Source: Limonium bicolor (lineage: Eukaryota > Streptophyta > Magnoliopsida > Caryophyllales > Plumbaginaceae). From it: a DNA stretch of 64,000 nt. The stretch's first letter is position 1. Each line of letters opens with the position of its first letter. Positions 1-12,158 of this stretch are shown one piece after another. The DNA lies in assembly GCA_023374045.1 (NCBI GenBank), contig CM041783.1, positions 90,679,298 to 90,743,297 on the forward strand, in the 5' to 3' direction. Position numbers and translations under genes: made by a program. Below the pieces are notes generated by a model. It ran no database searches, had not been told where the DNA came from, and saw only the letters and a list, made by a program, of their open reading frames with translations.

Positions 1-1309
1 CCGACTGTGTATTCCGAGGAGTAGCGCTGAGCTGAAAGAGCGCATACTGAGTGAATCTCATTGTTCTACTACATCGATTCACTCCGGAGCTTAAAAGATG
101 TATAAAGGTATGAAAAGGTATTTTTGGTGGACTGGTATGAAGAAAGATGTGAATGATTATGTGTTGAGGTGTCTCACTTGTCAAAAGGTCAAGTTTGAGC
201 ACCGACGGCCTGGTGGTATGGTGCAGCCAATGCCAGTGCCTGAGTGGAAGTTCAATGACATTTCTATGGACTTCGTAGTAGGGCTTCCGCCTATAAGGGG
301 AGGTCTGAATATGATTTGGGTTGTTGTTGACCGACTGACCAAGGTGGCCCGATTCATTCCGATGAAGGACACTTGGAAAGTGGCAAGACTTGTAGAGCTC
401 TTTGATAGAGAGATTGTTCGCCACCATGGGTTACCGAAGACTATCGTGTCTTATAGGGATACCAGATTCCTCTCGAGGTACTGGAAATCCACACGGGAAG
501 CGTTTGGTACCGAGCTGAAGCTAAGTACAGCATTCCACCCATAGACAGATGGTCAAAGTGAGCGCACCATCCAGACACTTGAGGATATGTTACGTGCATG
601 TGCACTTGACTTTCAGACCAACTGGATTGACAAGTTACATCTAATCGAGTTTAGCTACAACAACAGTTACCATGCTTCGATCAAGATGTCTCCCTTCCAG
701 GCATTATACGGTAGACCATGCCGCGCGCCATTATGCTGGGATGAGTCGAGTGAGACGGTCATTATAGGACCAGAGTATCTGGAGCAAGTTCAAGCAGAAG
801 TACGCCAGATCCGGGCTAACATGAAGGCAGCTCAAGATAGGCAGAAATCATACGCCGATGTGCGCAGACGTGACCTGGAGTTCTCCGTGGGCGACCAGGT
901 ATTTCTCAGAGTATCCCCCATGAAGGGAGTGTTTCGTTTTGGCCAGAAAGGCAAGTTGAGCCCAAAATATGTGGGGTCTTATGTTGTGACGGAGTGGATC
1001 GGCCCGATAGCTTACCGATTAGATCTACCCGCCGAGCTGGGCAAGGTACATGATGTATTTCATGTGTCCCAGTTGAAGAAATACATGTCTCATCCGTCTC
1101 ATGTACTTCAGCCTGAAAGGCTAACCTTAGAGCTGACCATGCGATCAGTGGAGACTCCGGTACGGATTCTGGATACTAAGACTCGAGATACTTGCCATAA
1201 GTCTGTGAGACTGGTGAAGGTTCTCTGGTCTAACCAGGACGTTGAGGAGGCCACTTGGGAGCTGGAAGATAAGATGAAGGCGAAGTACCCGTCGTTGTTT
1301 ACTTCTTAG
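1..1309 (+). pseudogene. Integrase with chromodomain-like tail, element A (broken)
   Basis: Integrase inserts the element's cDNA into chromosomal DNA. From about base 98 the frame reads an H2C2 finger end (CLTCQ), the DDE core with first Asp in MDFVVGLP, then the LSPKYVG segment, and ends in a chromodomain-like tail with EEATWELED, typical of Tekay/Del chromoviruses. Against E5 there are three clear defects. TAA at 92-94 replaces TCA. The second catalytic Asp is Tyr (VSYRD here, VSDRD in E5). TAG at 542-544 replaces the CAG of HPQTDGQ. The frame reopens and runs to 1309. It cannot encode an active enzyme. Confidence 0.85.
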
Positions 1310-1559
1310 TATTTGTATGTATAGGGTATGGGGCGTACCCTTATTTTAAGGGGGGTAGAGCCGTTTCGGTTATGTGTGTACGACATGTATTTGGATACAT
1401 TGTCTATGTGTTATGTTGTTATCTTGTTATGTTACAGACCGTTGTGTCTGAATGATGTTATGTTGTTAATGTTGTTATGGAAGTATTGTTTATATGTATT
1501 CCCGTGTTCTAATACTTAGGATATGTGGGAAGTATGAACTTTGGGGACAAAGTTCTTTT

Positions 1560-1572
1560 AAGGGGGGTAGAT
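1560..1572 (+). promoter_or_regulatory. Polypurine tract, element A
   Basis: A purine run (aaggggggtaga) sits directly before the LTR start TGAAATACCCC. It is the expected plus-strand DNA primer site. E5 has the same tract in the same place on the other strand (54557-54570). Confidence 0.8.
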
Positions 1573-4500
1573 TGAAATACCCCAAACCTTAGTATATTTT
1601 TTAAACATTAAAATAAGGTACATTAAGACTAAGAAGAGTCTTAGAAACATTAGTAAACAATTTAAACCATAGAAAACACGAATAAATACTTTAAAGTCAA
1701 TAAGGGCCAAAATGTGCTCTAAGCTTGGGATAAGCTTGGTTAAGACCTAATAAGCTTACCAAGACTTTATTTATATATTAATGAACATATTTAACCAATT
1801 ACCAATGAAAACCAAGCTTGAAAACAAGTTAAAACACAAAATGTGCTTTAAGGAGTCTTAAAGCACATTTTAGAAAAATTGTCTTGTAAATAAGTTTTGA
1901 ATGGATAAATGTCCATCATTACTCTTTAATTAACATGTGTACTACTTAGTATCACATTAGGAAGTCTAAATCAATGGGAAATAAAAAATTTAACAAATAT
2001 GTGCCTTGTTTTATGAATAGTAACTAAAATAAGCTAGTTGATAACATAAGTCTATATAAGTAAGTTAAATCGACAACAAAGACTAAAACACACCTAGTTA
2101 ACTAATGGGGGCCAGTTTTTATGAGGTGAGTCACCACCTTGCAAGTTAACAAGTAAATAACAAATGAAAAAGCAAGTTACTATTTGCTTTACTACTTAAT
2201 ATCTTCAAAAAGCAAACTTATCTTCATTCTCTCATTTCCCTTGCTTTCCCACGTCTTCTACCTTCCTTCATTCTCTCTTTCATGGTGATGCTACGCAACA
2301 ACATCAACCTCCATCTTCCATTGCCATTATCTCCTAGCTCTCTTTACCAACAAAAACAAAGACCATCATCTCTTAGTCTCATCAGCTCTTCAATCCTACT
2401 TCTCAAAATTCCAAGCGCTCCATTTTGGTGCCAAGAGGAATCTCCATGGGAGGAGATTGAGCTCATCTTTTCACATATTATGTTTCTCCTTTGCTTCTAG
2501 GTAAGGAAACTCAAAGAAAAACTCCATTTCCTTCATGTTTGTAGTTTTCCGAAAAACACCATTAAGGTGCTTTACTTGCTTGTTCTAGGCTTCATTGAAT
2601 CTTCCAAGGGCTTGGTGGAGTCCTCTCTTGCTATCCAAACTCTCTTTCATATCCAAGGTAAAACAATCATCTAAATGTTCTAAGACAATATATGTATCTA
2701 GGGTTTACAATTAGATGAAGCATAAAGCTTGTATACTCATTTTATTATTTGTATATTGTTTAGAAGTTGACAAGCAATCAAACATCCTTACCGGTTTTAA
2801 AAAAGGAAACAAGAAAGAAGTTTGTGGGGAAAAGAGGTAAATATGCTAACCTAATGTAGTTTAATGTCTTAGGAGAAATGAGCTTATATTGCTTATTAAA
2901 ACTACTTAAGGAGCTAATGGTAAATGACTTAGAAAAATACTCTCAAAGGTTTTTTAAAAGGCATATGTATTGTGGGGTGTATTTGTAGGTCAAAGGCAAA
3001 TATAATGTGGGAAATTCAGTGTTTATGATTTATGCATCTTAAGGGCCTAAGAGCCATGCTATTTAAGGGCCTAAGTGCCAAGCAATTTAAATTATGCACT
3101 ATATTGTGATGTAGTGTTAAATGAGTGATGTTTTGTGTACAAGAATGTTCTTGATGGATTTTAGGTGTTCTTGGATGTTTAATGGTGAAAACAATGTGTT
3201 TTGGTATAGCAATGTTCTAGGTGAACCCATGTCAAACTTTAGGTAATGTACAAGAAATTCTAAGTGTTTAAATAAGATTTGGTGAACTAGGAAGTGTTAG
3301 AAATGTTAGGTGTTTTACTAGAGAAGAAATAATGTCTTAGGTGTTCTAGGAAACAAAAAGGGACTTAGACATCAACTAGGATTTTAGGTTGGTAAGAAAG
3401 GATGCTTGGGAGATGATGTTATGGTGAGGAGAAAGCATTTTGGGATAGTGGTTATCATAGGTGAGAAACACCATTTAGAAACCTTGTAAGAAATGTTATA
3501 AGTGTTGGTGAATTTTATGAGAAATTGAGTAACAAGTTAGACAAGGAACTAGGTGTGTTTAAGATGATATTTTGGCATTAGAATATACCTAAGATCATTT
3601 GGGAAGTCTATACATATCATGGGTAAGGAGAACCATTGCAACAAGACTTAGGAAATGTCAAAATGTAAAATCTGTAGTAGTGGTCCGGGACTTAGGTTTT
3701 GGATAATGTCCCGGACAATGCATTAAAAGAGGTCGAGAGTTTTCTGAGGCATTGTGGTCCGGAACTTAGTCTTGTACGAAGACGCGGACCACCCCCTGTT
3801 TTATCCCCGAGAGAATTTGCCTATATTGGTCCGGGACCTAGGACCCGTATGAAGTCCCGGACCACCCCATAAAAACAACCCGAGAGTTTTTGCCTACATT
3901 GGTCCGGGACATAAGACCTGTATGGAGTCCCGGACCACTACCTGAAATCAGCCCGAGAGTTTTACAATGACACGGTCCGGGACCTTAGTTGGGGTCCAAG
4001 TCCCGGACCACTTGAAAAGTTGAGTTTAAGATTAAATAATGATGCCTAATGATGGGGATTAGTAAGTAATGATGTTATAAGGTTTTCTAAGGCATGTTAG
4101 GTGTGTATAATGACAATTTAGAAGGTGAGAAGTTATAATAAAATGTGGAAGTAAAATAACTAAAAATGTAAAGTAATAAGTTATCGACGGACTAGTACGT
4201 TAAATTAACCGACGTTACTAAATGTGTATAGGATTCTCCAAAGGTGGAAACCAGTCGAAGCAAGGACCAAGGTATGGTTTTTGCAGTCTGTTGCCTACCG
4301 GTTTACACCGGCTTGTGTGCTGTTTGTTTTTCTGTATGTTTATGACCTTGTAAGACTTAAGTCATGTAACGAGTTTACAGTTGTTTATATTATTGTATTG
4401 CTGAAGTGTGACTCATGTCCCTTGTGTGTGTCTAACCAGACTTAACCACTTGTTGCGATTCGTTTATTAAGTTCCAACATTGGACTTCTAACAAGTGCTA

Positions 4501-5582
4501 ACTGGGAAGTGAGGAATCCGGTAGTCCGGTCACGCGTGTAAGTATAAGAGTAGATATCTGTATCAGATTTGACTCTTATGATGTTAAGATTGTCCTCCTC
4601 TATTTGGCGTTCGATCTCCCGCTAGCTTCCTCCAAAGCTTACCTATTCTGACTTATGATCGGTTTAGTGGGAACATGTGTTTGTGTGGTGTGTTCGGGTC
4701 ACAATATCCGATCCATCTGTGAGTTAAGTTACCTGTTCGACTAACAGAACGGTAATGAGTGTGTGTAACAAGCTTAACATGAGGGTGAACCATTCTCTAG
4801 GCTTCTGATGTTGACTAACCTTCTTGGTTTGTTGTTGTGGGAAGTGTACTCACTATGTGTGTATTGTTTTGCTAAGCAATATTTCTTGCTATGCTATATA
4901 TGTTGTTTGTGTAAAATCAATGCCATGTTATCATTACAATTAGTTGCGCGTATCCCGGTAGCCGATGGGCTGCACGTTAACCATACCAGCCAAGGGTTGC
5001 TGACCCCCTCTAGGGTTCTTTAGCATATGAGGTTCTGATTTTATCCAAAAACCTATCCCCTTATATAGACTTTCTTAAAGATAAAGAAAATCTAGTAAAA
5101 GTAAGATTTTTTGATATTTTAATTAAGTGACTTCCCAAAGGAATTTTGCTATGAATATTTAACCACGTGTCAAGGATGGAAATTATGAGTTTTCTGAAGT
5201 GGAATCAGATTTTTTAAATGTTGGAATATTTTTAAATTGAATTTCTCATCAGATTCAGTCAGAAATTGCTAGAAAATTATTGGAAATTCGAAAAATCAAA
5301 ATTCCAACGCCATTATGCTTAGAATGTCATCCTCTATCATGGGTTAAAATATCAAAACATTTCGAGCTGATTTGGGCATCCTTTGGAGGAGAGAGAAAGC
5401 TTATAGGAGGTCCTAGGAGCCTTAAAAAATTACGAAAACGCCCCTGAAAATGACGAAGCTGCCCTTCATGCCACGGGATGCGCCGTTCGAGCCGGAATCC
5501 CTCACTACTTGATTAAAATGCCCCTCACAACAACAAGACCTCGTAGACCCTAACCAGGGGGGTCAAAATTTTGGGTATAACA
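1573..5582 (+). repeat. 3' LTR of element A (about 4.0 kb)
   Basis: The LTR starts TGAAATACCCCAAACC, the same start as the E5 LTRs read on their own strand, and most likely ends GGGTATAACA at 5582. Matching blocks to E5 are scattered through it, including the segment with ACCGGTTTACACCGG near 4300 and the segment with GTAGCCGATGGGCTGC near 4960. After about 5020 the two diverge: E5 ends GGGGTGTTACA, whereas A carries about 560 bp of different sequence. The 3' border is therefore inferred from the TG...CA rule only. There are no convincing genes inside; the short open frames do not look coding. Confidence 0.7.
3681..4011. repeat. Array of five GGTCCGGGAC hairpins in LTR A
   Basis: Five units with a period of about 72 bp each pair a GGTCCGGGAC-like arm with a GTCCCGGACC-like arm across about 15 bp of variable loop. 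They are joined by a recurring linker containing CCGAGAGTTTT. The E5 LTRs have four equivalent units (53143-53403 and 62327-62582). Confidence 0.85.
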
Positions 5583-6162
5583 GCTGTTTAAAAGAAAAAA
5601 GTTTTCTCAGTATTCTACATTATTTACATTCTGGCCTCTGCCTTCACTACCAGCGAATGACATAATTTGAGCAGTGAATTTTGCACAATTACTCTTCTGA
5701 TGTCTCTTAAGTTGCAGTCACAAGGTTTAGACAGCTTTGATGACAGCTTTGACAAATCCCACTCTGATTACACTATATACACAATTTAGTTTTCTGATCA
5801 ATATGTTCTTTATTCCCCATGGTATTGCCGTTCGGTACTATACGTGCCATAAAAGATCATATAAAATCTGGAAGAACCTGTCTCGATTATGGCTGAAATG
5901 TACAGCTACAATTTGAATAAGACTTCTGCATCTGCTTAGGTTCTGCACCTATTTACTACTGTTACTATGGATGGTTTCAGCAGTTTTTCTGACCACAAGT
6001 AATGCTGCATCTGCTTATACTGTTATTATTAGCTTTCTGTTTATATGATTACCAGACTTATCTATTATTGCATAAGTCTACAAGCTTGACCTTGATTTAT
6101 ACTCAGTTACAAACTGGTCTAAAGCCTTAAACTATTATCGGTCGTGTTGCACATGATAACCA
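5583..6162. other. Unassigned AT-rich stretch between elements A and B
   Basis: This is 580 bp with no long open frame and no similarity that I can see to the other elements here. It lies between the end of LTR A and the point where B-family LTR homology begins. It could be old intergenic or intron-like sequence, or a remnant of another repeat. Confidence 0.4.
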
Positions 6163-7209
6163 CATTGATGTTCGGACGGTCTGAAATTTCCTGTCTGATT
6201 TCAAATCGACTTGTGTACGAACATTGATGTCCGGACACAAGTTCGGACATTTGGCTATTCTGGTTTCTGAGTCTCAACTTGCGTCTGAACTTCGACGTCC
6301 GGACCCAAGTTCGGACATCTCACTATTTTCAGCATAACTTCTTCGTTTCAACTCCGATTTAAGTGCCGTTTGCGGCGTTGGATTCCCTATGAACTGTACT
6401 ACTGATTTATGGGTATTTTGGCATATCTAAATGCAATTTTGCTTCTTTTTATGCAATCTTTCGGTTTTGGGACATTACACTTTGTTTCTGAGCCGTGAAT
6501 GGCTGGGTCGAGCTATTCCGTGGTATACCATGTAGACGTCGTTCTGAGTGTGGGTCATTCCCTTTCTGTTCTGTGGGGTTGACGAACCCTTTGGCTCATT
6601 AGATTCATTTCTGCGTTGTCGAGAGACCTGTTATGGTCTATGGGTCTTTGACCCTTCTGAGTGTGTGCATTGTGTCTTGTCCCTTTCTGTTTAAGAACTC
6701 TGATTTTTCTGAATTGGGAACTCTTGTGTTCCCCTCTGTCTCCGTTACTGCTTCTAAAAGCTTTTGACTGTTTGAGAATTGTGGATAAAATGTTTATCTT
6801 CTCCTCTTCTGATTTCAATTGTTTTGAGCGACCTTACTGATGACGGCCACTGCTTATTGGGCATGGTTGTGTGCTCACTCCCCTAATTTTAACATTTTTG
6901 CAGATTGATCAGCGAGGATCATCTTAAGTTTCTGGAGCTATAGTGTTTAGCTTGTTGTTCATTCAAACTAGCATTTATGATGTTGTAGCCTTCGGGCCTT
7001 ACACTGTTTTGACTTTTGTTTCTGTTTGGAACATGTGTTTGGGATTTTGTATTACTTCTGCCGTATATGAGTACTCTGGTTTACAATGTTTATGGAAACT
7101 CTGTTTTGGGCCTTAATTGCATTTGAGCATTTTAGAGCCTTGCATTATTAGGTAGTAATACGCGGCGTGTAATACCCTTAACTCTTAGGCCGGTTTTAGG
7201 GGTGTTACA
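6163..7209 (+). repeat. 5' LTR of B1, truncated at its start
   Basis: It matches the 3' half of the complete B LTR at 17077-19276, including the hairpin array, and ends GGGGTGTTACA directly before a primer-binding site. Homology starts inside the hairpin array, near ACATTGATGTTCGG. About 1.1 kb of the LTR's 5' part, with any promoter there, is missing. Confidence 0.85.
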
Positions 7210-7214
7210 TTTAG

Positions 7215-7226
7215 TGGTATCAGAGC
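7215..7226 (+). promoter_or_regulatory. Primer-binding site, tRNA-iMet type (B1)
   Basis: TGGTATCAGAGC is complementary to the 3' end of initiator tRNA-Met. It lies 5 bp after the LTR end and is identical in B2, C and E5. Confidence 0.9.
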
Positions 7227-7792
7227 CAGGTTTCGAGCTGGTGATCGCGTCGCCTCAGACTAAGGCTCGAGTGTATGCTATAGCAGGAGAGTGTGATCGA
7301 GCTGGTGATCGCGTCGTCTCAGGTATCCTCCAAATCCATTCTCAAGATGTGTTTTGTCTGTTTGACTTCGGAGCTACGCACTCCTTTATCTGTTCTGATT
7401 TGTTGGGAGACCTTGGACTGACTGCTATGCCTAGTGAGGTAGACCTGTGTGTGAGTAGTCCATTAGGTGGGGCTGCCCCTTGTCTGTTGAATTCTGTGTG
7501 TAAGGCTTGTCCCATAGCAGTTAGGGACAAGACTTTTTATGCTGACCTCATCCCGATGCGGATGGCCTGTTTTGATGTGATCTTGGGCATGGACTGGCTA
7601 GCAGAGCACCATGCCCATATAGACTGTGCAGCTAGGAGGGTGATATTTGACTTGCCAGACGGGACTCGCTTTGCTTTCTCTAGGAATGCAATTCCAAGTG
7701 CGCCAGTGGTTGTGTCAGCGATGTAGGCAGCCAGCTTCTTGAGGAAAGGCTACTAGGGATTCTTGTGTTATATGCCAGAGGTGCGTGAGGGA
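7227..7792 (+). pseudogene. B1 protease region with gag deleted
   Basis: The aspartic protease that cleaves the polyprotein is recognisable, with active-site FDFGATHSF where C and B2 have FDSGATHSF, so the catalytic triad DSG has become DFG. The conserved VILGMDWL follows. Compared with C, about 0.9-1 kb of gag between the PBS and the protease is absent, and the joint carries a 25-bp direct repeat (7234-7258 and 7298-7322). TAG at 7724-7726 and at 7754-7756 replace CAG. The frame is then cut by the CACTA insertion. It is not functional. Confidence 0.85.
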
Positions 7793-7810
7793 CACTAGTA
7801 GAAAAAACGT

Positions 7811-8290
7811 TTTATAACACGGTTGTTTTCCTGTATATAACACGGTTATGAAGGGTGTTATATGCTGCGGTGGTATATTGTTCTTGATTTTACAACACGG
7901 TTGATAACCGTGTTATATACAGGTTTTACAACACGGTTTTTTATACCAAAACCGTGTTATAAATATGCTAACCACGCTACTTTTTTTTGCGCCAAAATAG
8001 TTTATAACACGGTTCATTCTTAAAACCGTGTTATAAAGTCTAGTTTTACAACACGGTTACAAGACAACCGTGTTATAAAGCCCATTTTACAACGCGGTTT
8101 TTTAAGCAAACCGTGTTATAAAACCTTTTCATACGAAGATTCAAGGCGTTTTATAACACGGTTCATTCTTAAAACCGTGTTATAAAGTCTAGTTTTATAA
8201 CACGGTTTGTCATGTAACCGTGTTATAAAGTGGTTTCCCGCAATAATACAAAGTTATTTTATAACACAGTTATATACAACCGTGTTATAA
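7811..8290. repeat. Left subterminal repeats of the CACTA element
   Basis: About a dozen copies of TTATAACACGGTT or its complement are arranged mostly as head-to-head pairs with loops of 5-10 bp. Such subterminal motifs are the known binding sites of CACTA accessory transposase proteins. Confidence 0.85.
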
Positions 8291-8299
8291 ATCTTGTTT

Positions 8300-9057
8300 T
8301 TTTTTTAAATATTTTTTCTGTTTTATTATTCTGCTTCATAAACTACAATTAACAACCAATCCTGTCTATTACACATGACACATTCAATGTGTACAGCCAC
8401 ACCAGCTTTCAAAAGAGCCACTGAATCCTGTCTATTACGCAGATTGCAAGTAGCAGCAGCCTAGAGCTAAGTTACCAAAAGCAGCAAAGCTGTATAAACA
8501 AAACAGATGGAACAACAAACCATCTGACCTCCTATCAGAGTTTCAGTTAGCAAGCTTGTGTTTATCCATACTTGAATGTAAAAACTCATACTCATGTCCT
8601 TGTAAAGGAGCTCTCTATAAAAATAACATACATAGTATATTACAGCAGTGGAAAGATCATAATTTCAGAGAACGTTTGGATTTTTTATTATTCTAAGCCC
8701 TTCTTGTAGAACAAAAAAAGAACTACTCTTTTGAAGAGATTTACATAATAGCTGAAAACTTTTACTTTCAACCATCTACTTCCGAGCACCCTTCAAAACA
8801 ACTATTGCTTGTATTTAACGATTCTGTTGTATTTAACGATTCTGTTGTCAAACTAACTAAACAATTTTGGTAGTGGCAGGCTCTGAACGGAAGGTTCATC
8901 CTCGTCTCCTGATCAAAGAAACTATCCATGTTGTTTCTCAGCTCCTCCTCGGATGCCTAAAGTAGCAGAAACAATCGAATGCAGAAGTAGCTGCACGTAG
9001 ATACAGTAAAAAACATGTCCAGCCATCCATGAGTCACAACTGATCATAATGAACACT
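8300..9057. other. CACTA interior, mostly unassigned, one possible exon
   Basis: This is AT-rich sequence. On the - strand, about 8958-8870, a frame reading ASEEELRNNMDSFF opens after a TTTAG acceptor-like site. I do not recognise the protein. Nothing else is supported here. Confidence 0.3.
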
Positions 9058-9475
9058 TATATAGCAGCAGAAAAATCAGAGAACAATGCATAATGAACAC
9101 TTTATAGCAGCAGAGAAATCAGATAACAATGCATAATGAACACTTTATAGCAAAACAAAATCAGAGGACAAACAGAGAACAAAGCAGAGATGAACATTTT
9201 ATAGCAGCAGAAAAAACAAGTATAACATAACAATAGAGATATTTGAACAAGTATAACATATTAGAAGTGTTCCTTAAAGATAGAAATCAGAGAACAAAGC
9301 ATAATGAACACTTTATATAGCAGCAGAAAAATCAGAGAACAATGCATAATGAACACTTTATAGCAGCAGAGAAATCCGATAACAATGCATAATGAACACT
9401 TTATAGCAACAGCAAAATCAGAGGACAAAGCTCTATAGCAGCAGCAAAATCAGAGGACATAGCTTTATAGCATTT
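9058..9475. repeat. Imperfect tandem repeats, about 43-bp unit
   Basis: Repeated units contain TATAGCAGCAGAAAAATCAG followed by AACAATGCATAATGAACACTT. They are best preserved at 9058-9140 and 9310-9400, with degenerate copies between. The array is non-coding. Confidence 0.75.
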
Positions 9476-10939
9476 TCAAGCTTTTATTTAGGAACTTTGA
9501 TGGCTGAAAACAGTTTCAGTGTAGCGGTGAAAACAGATGTGAAATGGTGTATTTTAGAAAGTGAAACTGCCGAAATTAGTTTTAAAAATGGAGTAGCATG
9601 TGGAACTAAACATGGTAAAGTGAACACGTAAAGCCCACTTCGTAGAGACTCCAAACCTTTGGTAAATATTTTTCCTTCTGAGCAGCAAGCAAGTGAAGTG
9701 TGAGCATAATTCAAAACAGATACACAAGGCTTAATTAAGCCCCACATAAGCAGGTTCAACCAGGCATATAATGTGGCTTAATCAGAAGCAGAACTGAAGC
9801 ATAAACATAGTCAATGAAATGCTGAAATACACGCTTGAACAAACCTTAACATGGTTAGTGCGTTGACATTAAATTTGTAAGACAGATGATCACAGCAAGC
9901 TTAATATTACGGTTAGTCTAAGCTTTGACAGTTGCAGAAAATTTCAATTTTCAGCAGTGAAAATACATTCCAAACGAAAGTGCAAAAACAGATTGCTAAC
10001 CATTCTTAAAACAACACAACTAATGGTCAATGTAACAACGTAAATATAGCAAATTATTAGACCATAACCTAATCATAACTGATAGCTTATTATAGGTTGG
10101 GTATCTAGATTTTAAACACTCAAAATATGCATTTTATAACAACTAAAAACAAGCAAAATGCAGCTCCAATACTGTAGTGTAATAACTCTAGAAGTGTAGC
10201 AACATTATGCTTACAAAGAAGCACTCAAACAACATTAGCAAGCCAGTGAAGTGTAATTAAGAGGCAGCCACGAATCATCCCATCAGAAGATGAAAAGAAT
10301 GTACCTAAGTAGGATGACCTGTCAAGTTTGAAGATTCTCCAATATCATTGTCAAAGCCATGTCAAGCTACAAGCATTATAAATGATCAAGTTATAAATGA
10401 TTCGATCGACTTTCCTCACTGTTAAAGAGTTCTATACAAGGTGATTAGGTTCGAGATAAACAAAACGATACAATAACTTTTAACAGTTATTACCTGAAGC
10501 AGGGAGTAGCAAAGGCTAAATGTAATAATGGTGAAATGGTGAGAAGTTCTTCAATTTGAACTGAAATCGAGACAGAAACAGCTCAAATTTTTAGGACATT
10601 TAAGGTTATATTTTAAACCGTGAACATGGTCAAATCTTTTGCATTAAATCTCAAGATTCAAAAATCAACACAAGACATAAACCGACAAATAAGATTAATT
10701 ATGATTACAACCATGTCCACATTGCTAGGAAGGTCAAGCAACAATTGCCTCAAAGAGTACTCACGAGCACCATCTAATTGTAAATATCACAAGATCAAAG
10801 ACAAGCTATACATATATACATGTCCTAATATCATTCTAACTGACCTAAGCAATAAAAGAAAATCAATTTGGATCTAGTAAATGCTCATAACTGTTAACTG
10901 ATATCATCTGTTATGTGGAATTTTGAGTAATGTTATATT
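9476..10939. other. CACTA interior, no gene recognised
   Basis: AT-rich sequence with a few chance open frames of under 95 codons (for example 9484-9759 on the - strand) that show no recognisable domain. It could be intron or UTR of the captured genes, which run on the - strand. Confidence 0.3.
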
Positions 10940-10959
10940 CTACCTGTCGTTTAGCATCT

Positions 10960-11203
10960 TTCCAGAGCAAATCCAATGCTCAAAAGTGCTTCTCGTAGTT
11001 CTGAAGCATCTATCTTGCCACTCCTGTCCTTATCAAACCTCTCAAATATTGACTGAAAAAAAAGAACCAGCAGTTAGCATCATTGAAAAAATCGATCACA
11101 GAATGAATGATTCTTTAATCTAATAACTTAGAGGCTACTATAGTTGAATGGCATACCCTTCAGTTCTGAAGTCCATAAAACAAAGATGTAAACTCCTTGG
11201 GAC
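10960..11203 (-). pseudogene. Captured exons of a penta-EF-hand calcium-binding protein (CML48/49/50-like)
   Basis: Two consecutive exons lie on the - strand. Exon 1 (11203-11157) follows a TTTTCCAG acceptor, reads PKEFTSLFYGLQN, and ends at AGG|GTATGC. Exon 2 starts at 11052 after TTTTTTTTCAG and reads SIFERFDKDRSGKID then ASELREALLSIGFAL, a canonical EF-hand loop (DKDRSGKIDASE). This is the layout of plant CML48-50 proteins of the peflin-like family, which bind Ca2+. In exon 1 the Trp expected after LQN is TGA, and the downstream EF-hands are missing, so this is a fragment. That introns are kept indicates capture of genomic DNA, not of cDNA. Confidence 0.8.
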
Positions 11204-12158
11204 CTGGAAAAGGGAGAGACATAATGCCAAGCATCCAGCATAATATTCCTCATAATTAACAACAAATGCAATTCAAAACCAGCAGGAGCTTAACAGAGCT
11301 CATACAACAACCATTATTCAGCTAGATACTAATTCACAATTGCTTTATGAAAGGAGTAGTTTGCATCAAACTAAAATGCAATGATATTTCTACTTTTCTT
11401 AGTCTATATGCTTTGGGTATAGCAAAGCAACAACACTTTTATTGTCAAGATAGATGTTATCTACAATCATGTTCAACAAATCAATATATTCATAAACAAT
11501 CAGATTTATTCAAGAGCAAATATAAATGGTATTCTTTCACTTAAGTCTTGTATAATTGTAACTTGTCGATCATGTTCATCTATGACCAACTATAGTTACC
11601 TCAAAGCACTCTAGCTTTAAATGTAAACAGCGGTGAAGAAACCCTCGCCATATTCATCTATAGACACCAACGAAGTAATAAATAACAACATACATGATAA
11701 TAATAACATGTGTGTGACAGTGCAGCAGCAAACATCATTCTAGGCGAATGTACTAGCGGTAGTCAACGAGCAGCCTGAAAAACAATTGGAAGTATGCATA
11801 GTACTAAAACTGTGTATCTTATATTCATCTAGCTAGCAGGAGTATATATGATGAAACCATTACAATAACTGAAGCACAGAGAGAGAATGCAATTCAGTTG
11901 ATCACAGACGAGGACAAGCCACTGATAGCCAATTGCTAAGAATTCAATAATACGCATAAAAAAAATAGCTGAGCCCAATTTCAATAGTATCCCAAGTATA
12001 TAAGATGCAACCATACCCCACCATAGTTACTGCTATAGATGGTTTTCTTATTGTTGATTACATACTACGACAGTTAACTCTTTAAGTTGTACATGATGCA
12101 TGCTTTCTTTTTTATGATAAACTGAAGTTTACTCAAGTTGTAAGAAAAAACAACTTAC
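11204..12158. other. CACTA interior between the two captured gene fragments
   Basis: No exon is recognised. The base composition resembles intron. A 61-codon open frame at 11829-12014 (-) has no features beyond chance hydrophobicity. Confidence 0.3.

Larger units (their letters stand above)
1..5582 (+). mobile_element. Element A: 3' part of a Tekay-like Ty3/gypsy element
   Basis: The window opens inside pol. The order is the end of the integrase zinc finger, the integrase core, a chromodomain-like tail, a polypurine tract and one LTR, which fits the 3' end of a + strand Ty3/gypsy chromovirus. The integrase is very close to that of E5 (54840-56051, - strand), so A and E5 belong to one family. 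The 5' part lies outside the window, so no target-site duplication can be checked. The coding part is dead: it has a TAA, a TAG and a lost catalytic residue. Confidence 0.85.

Noticed and set aside
2282..2500. 72-codon frame in LTR A
   Set aside because: Low-complexity Leu/Ser-rich translation of a CT-rich stretch, not kept in E5.
7215..7226. tRNA-Met gene
   Set aside because: Only 12 bases complementary to the tRNA 3' end are present, at the exact PBS position; there is no cloverleaf.
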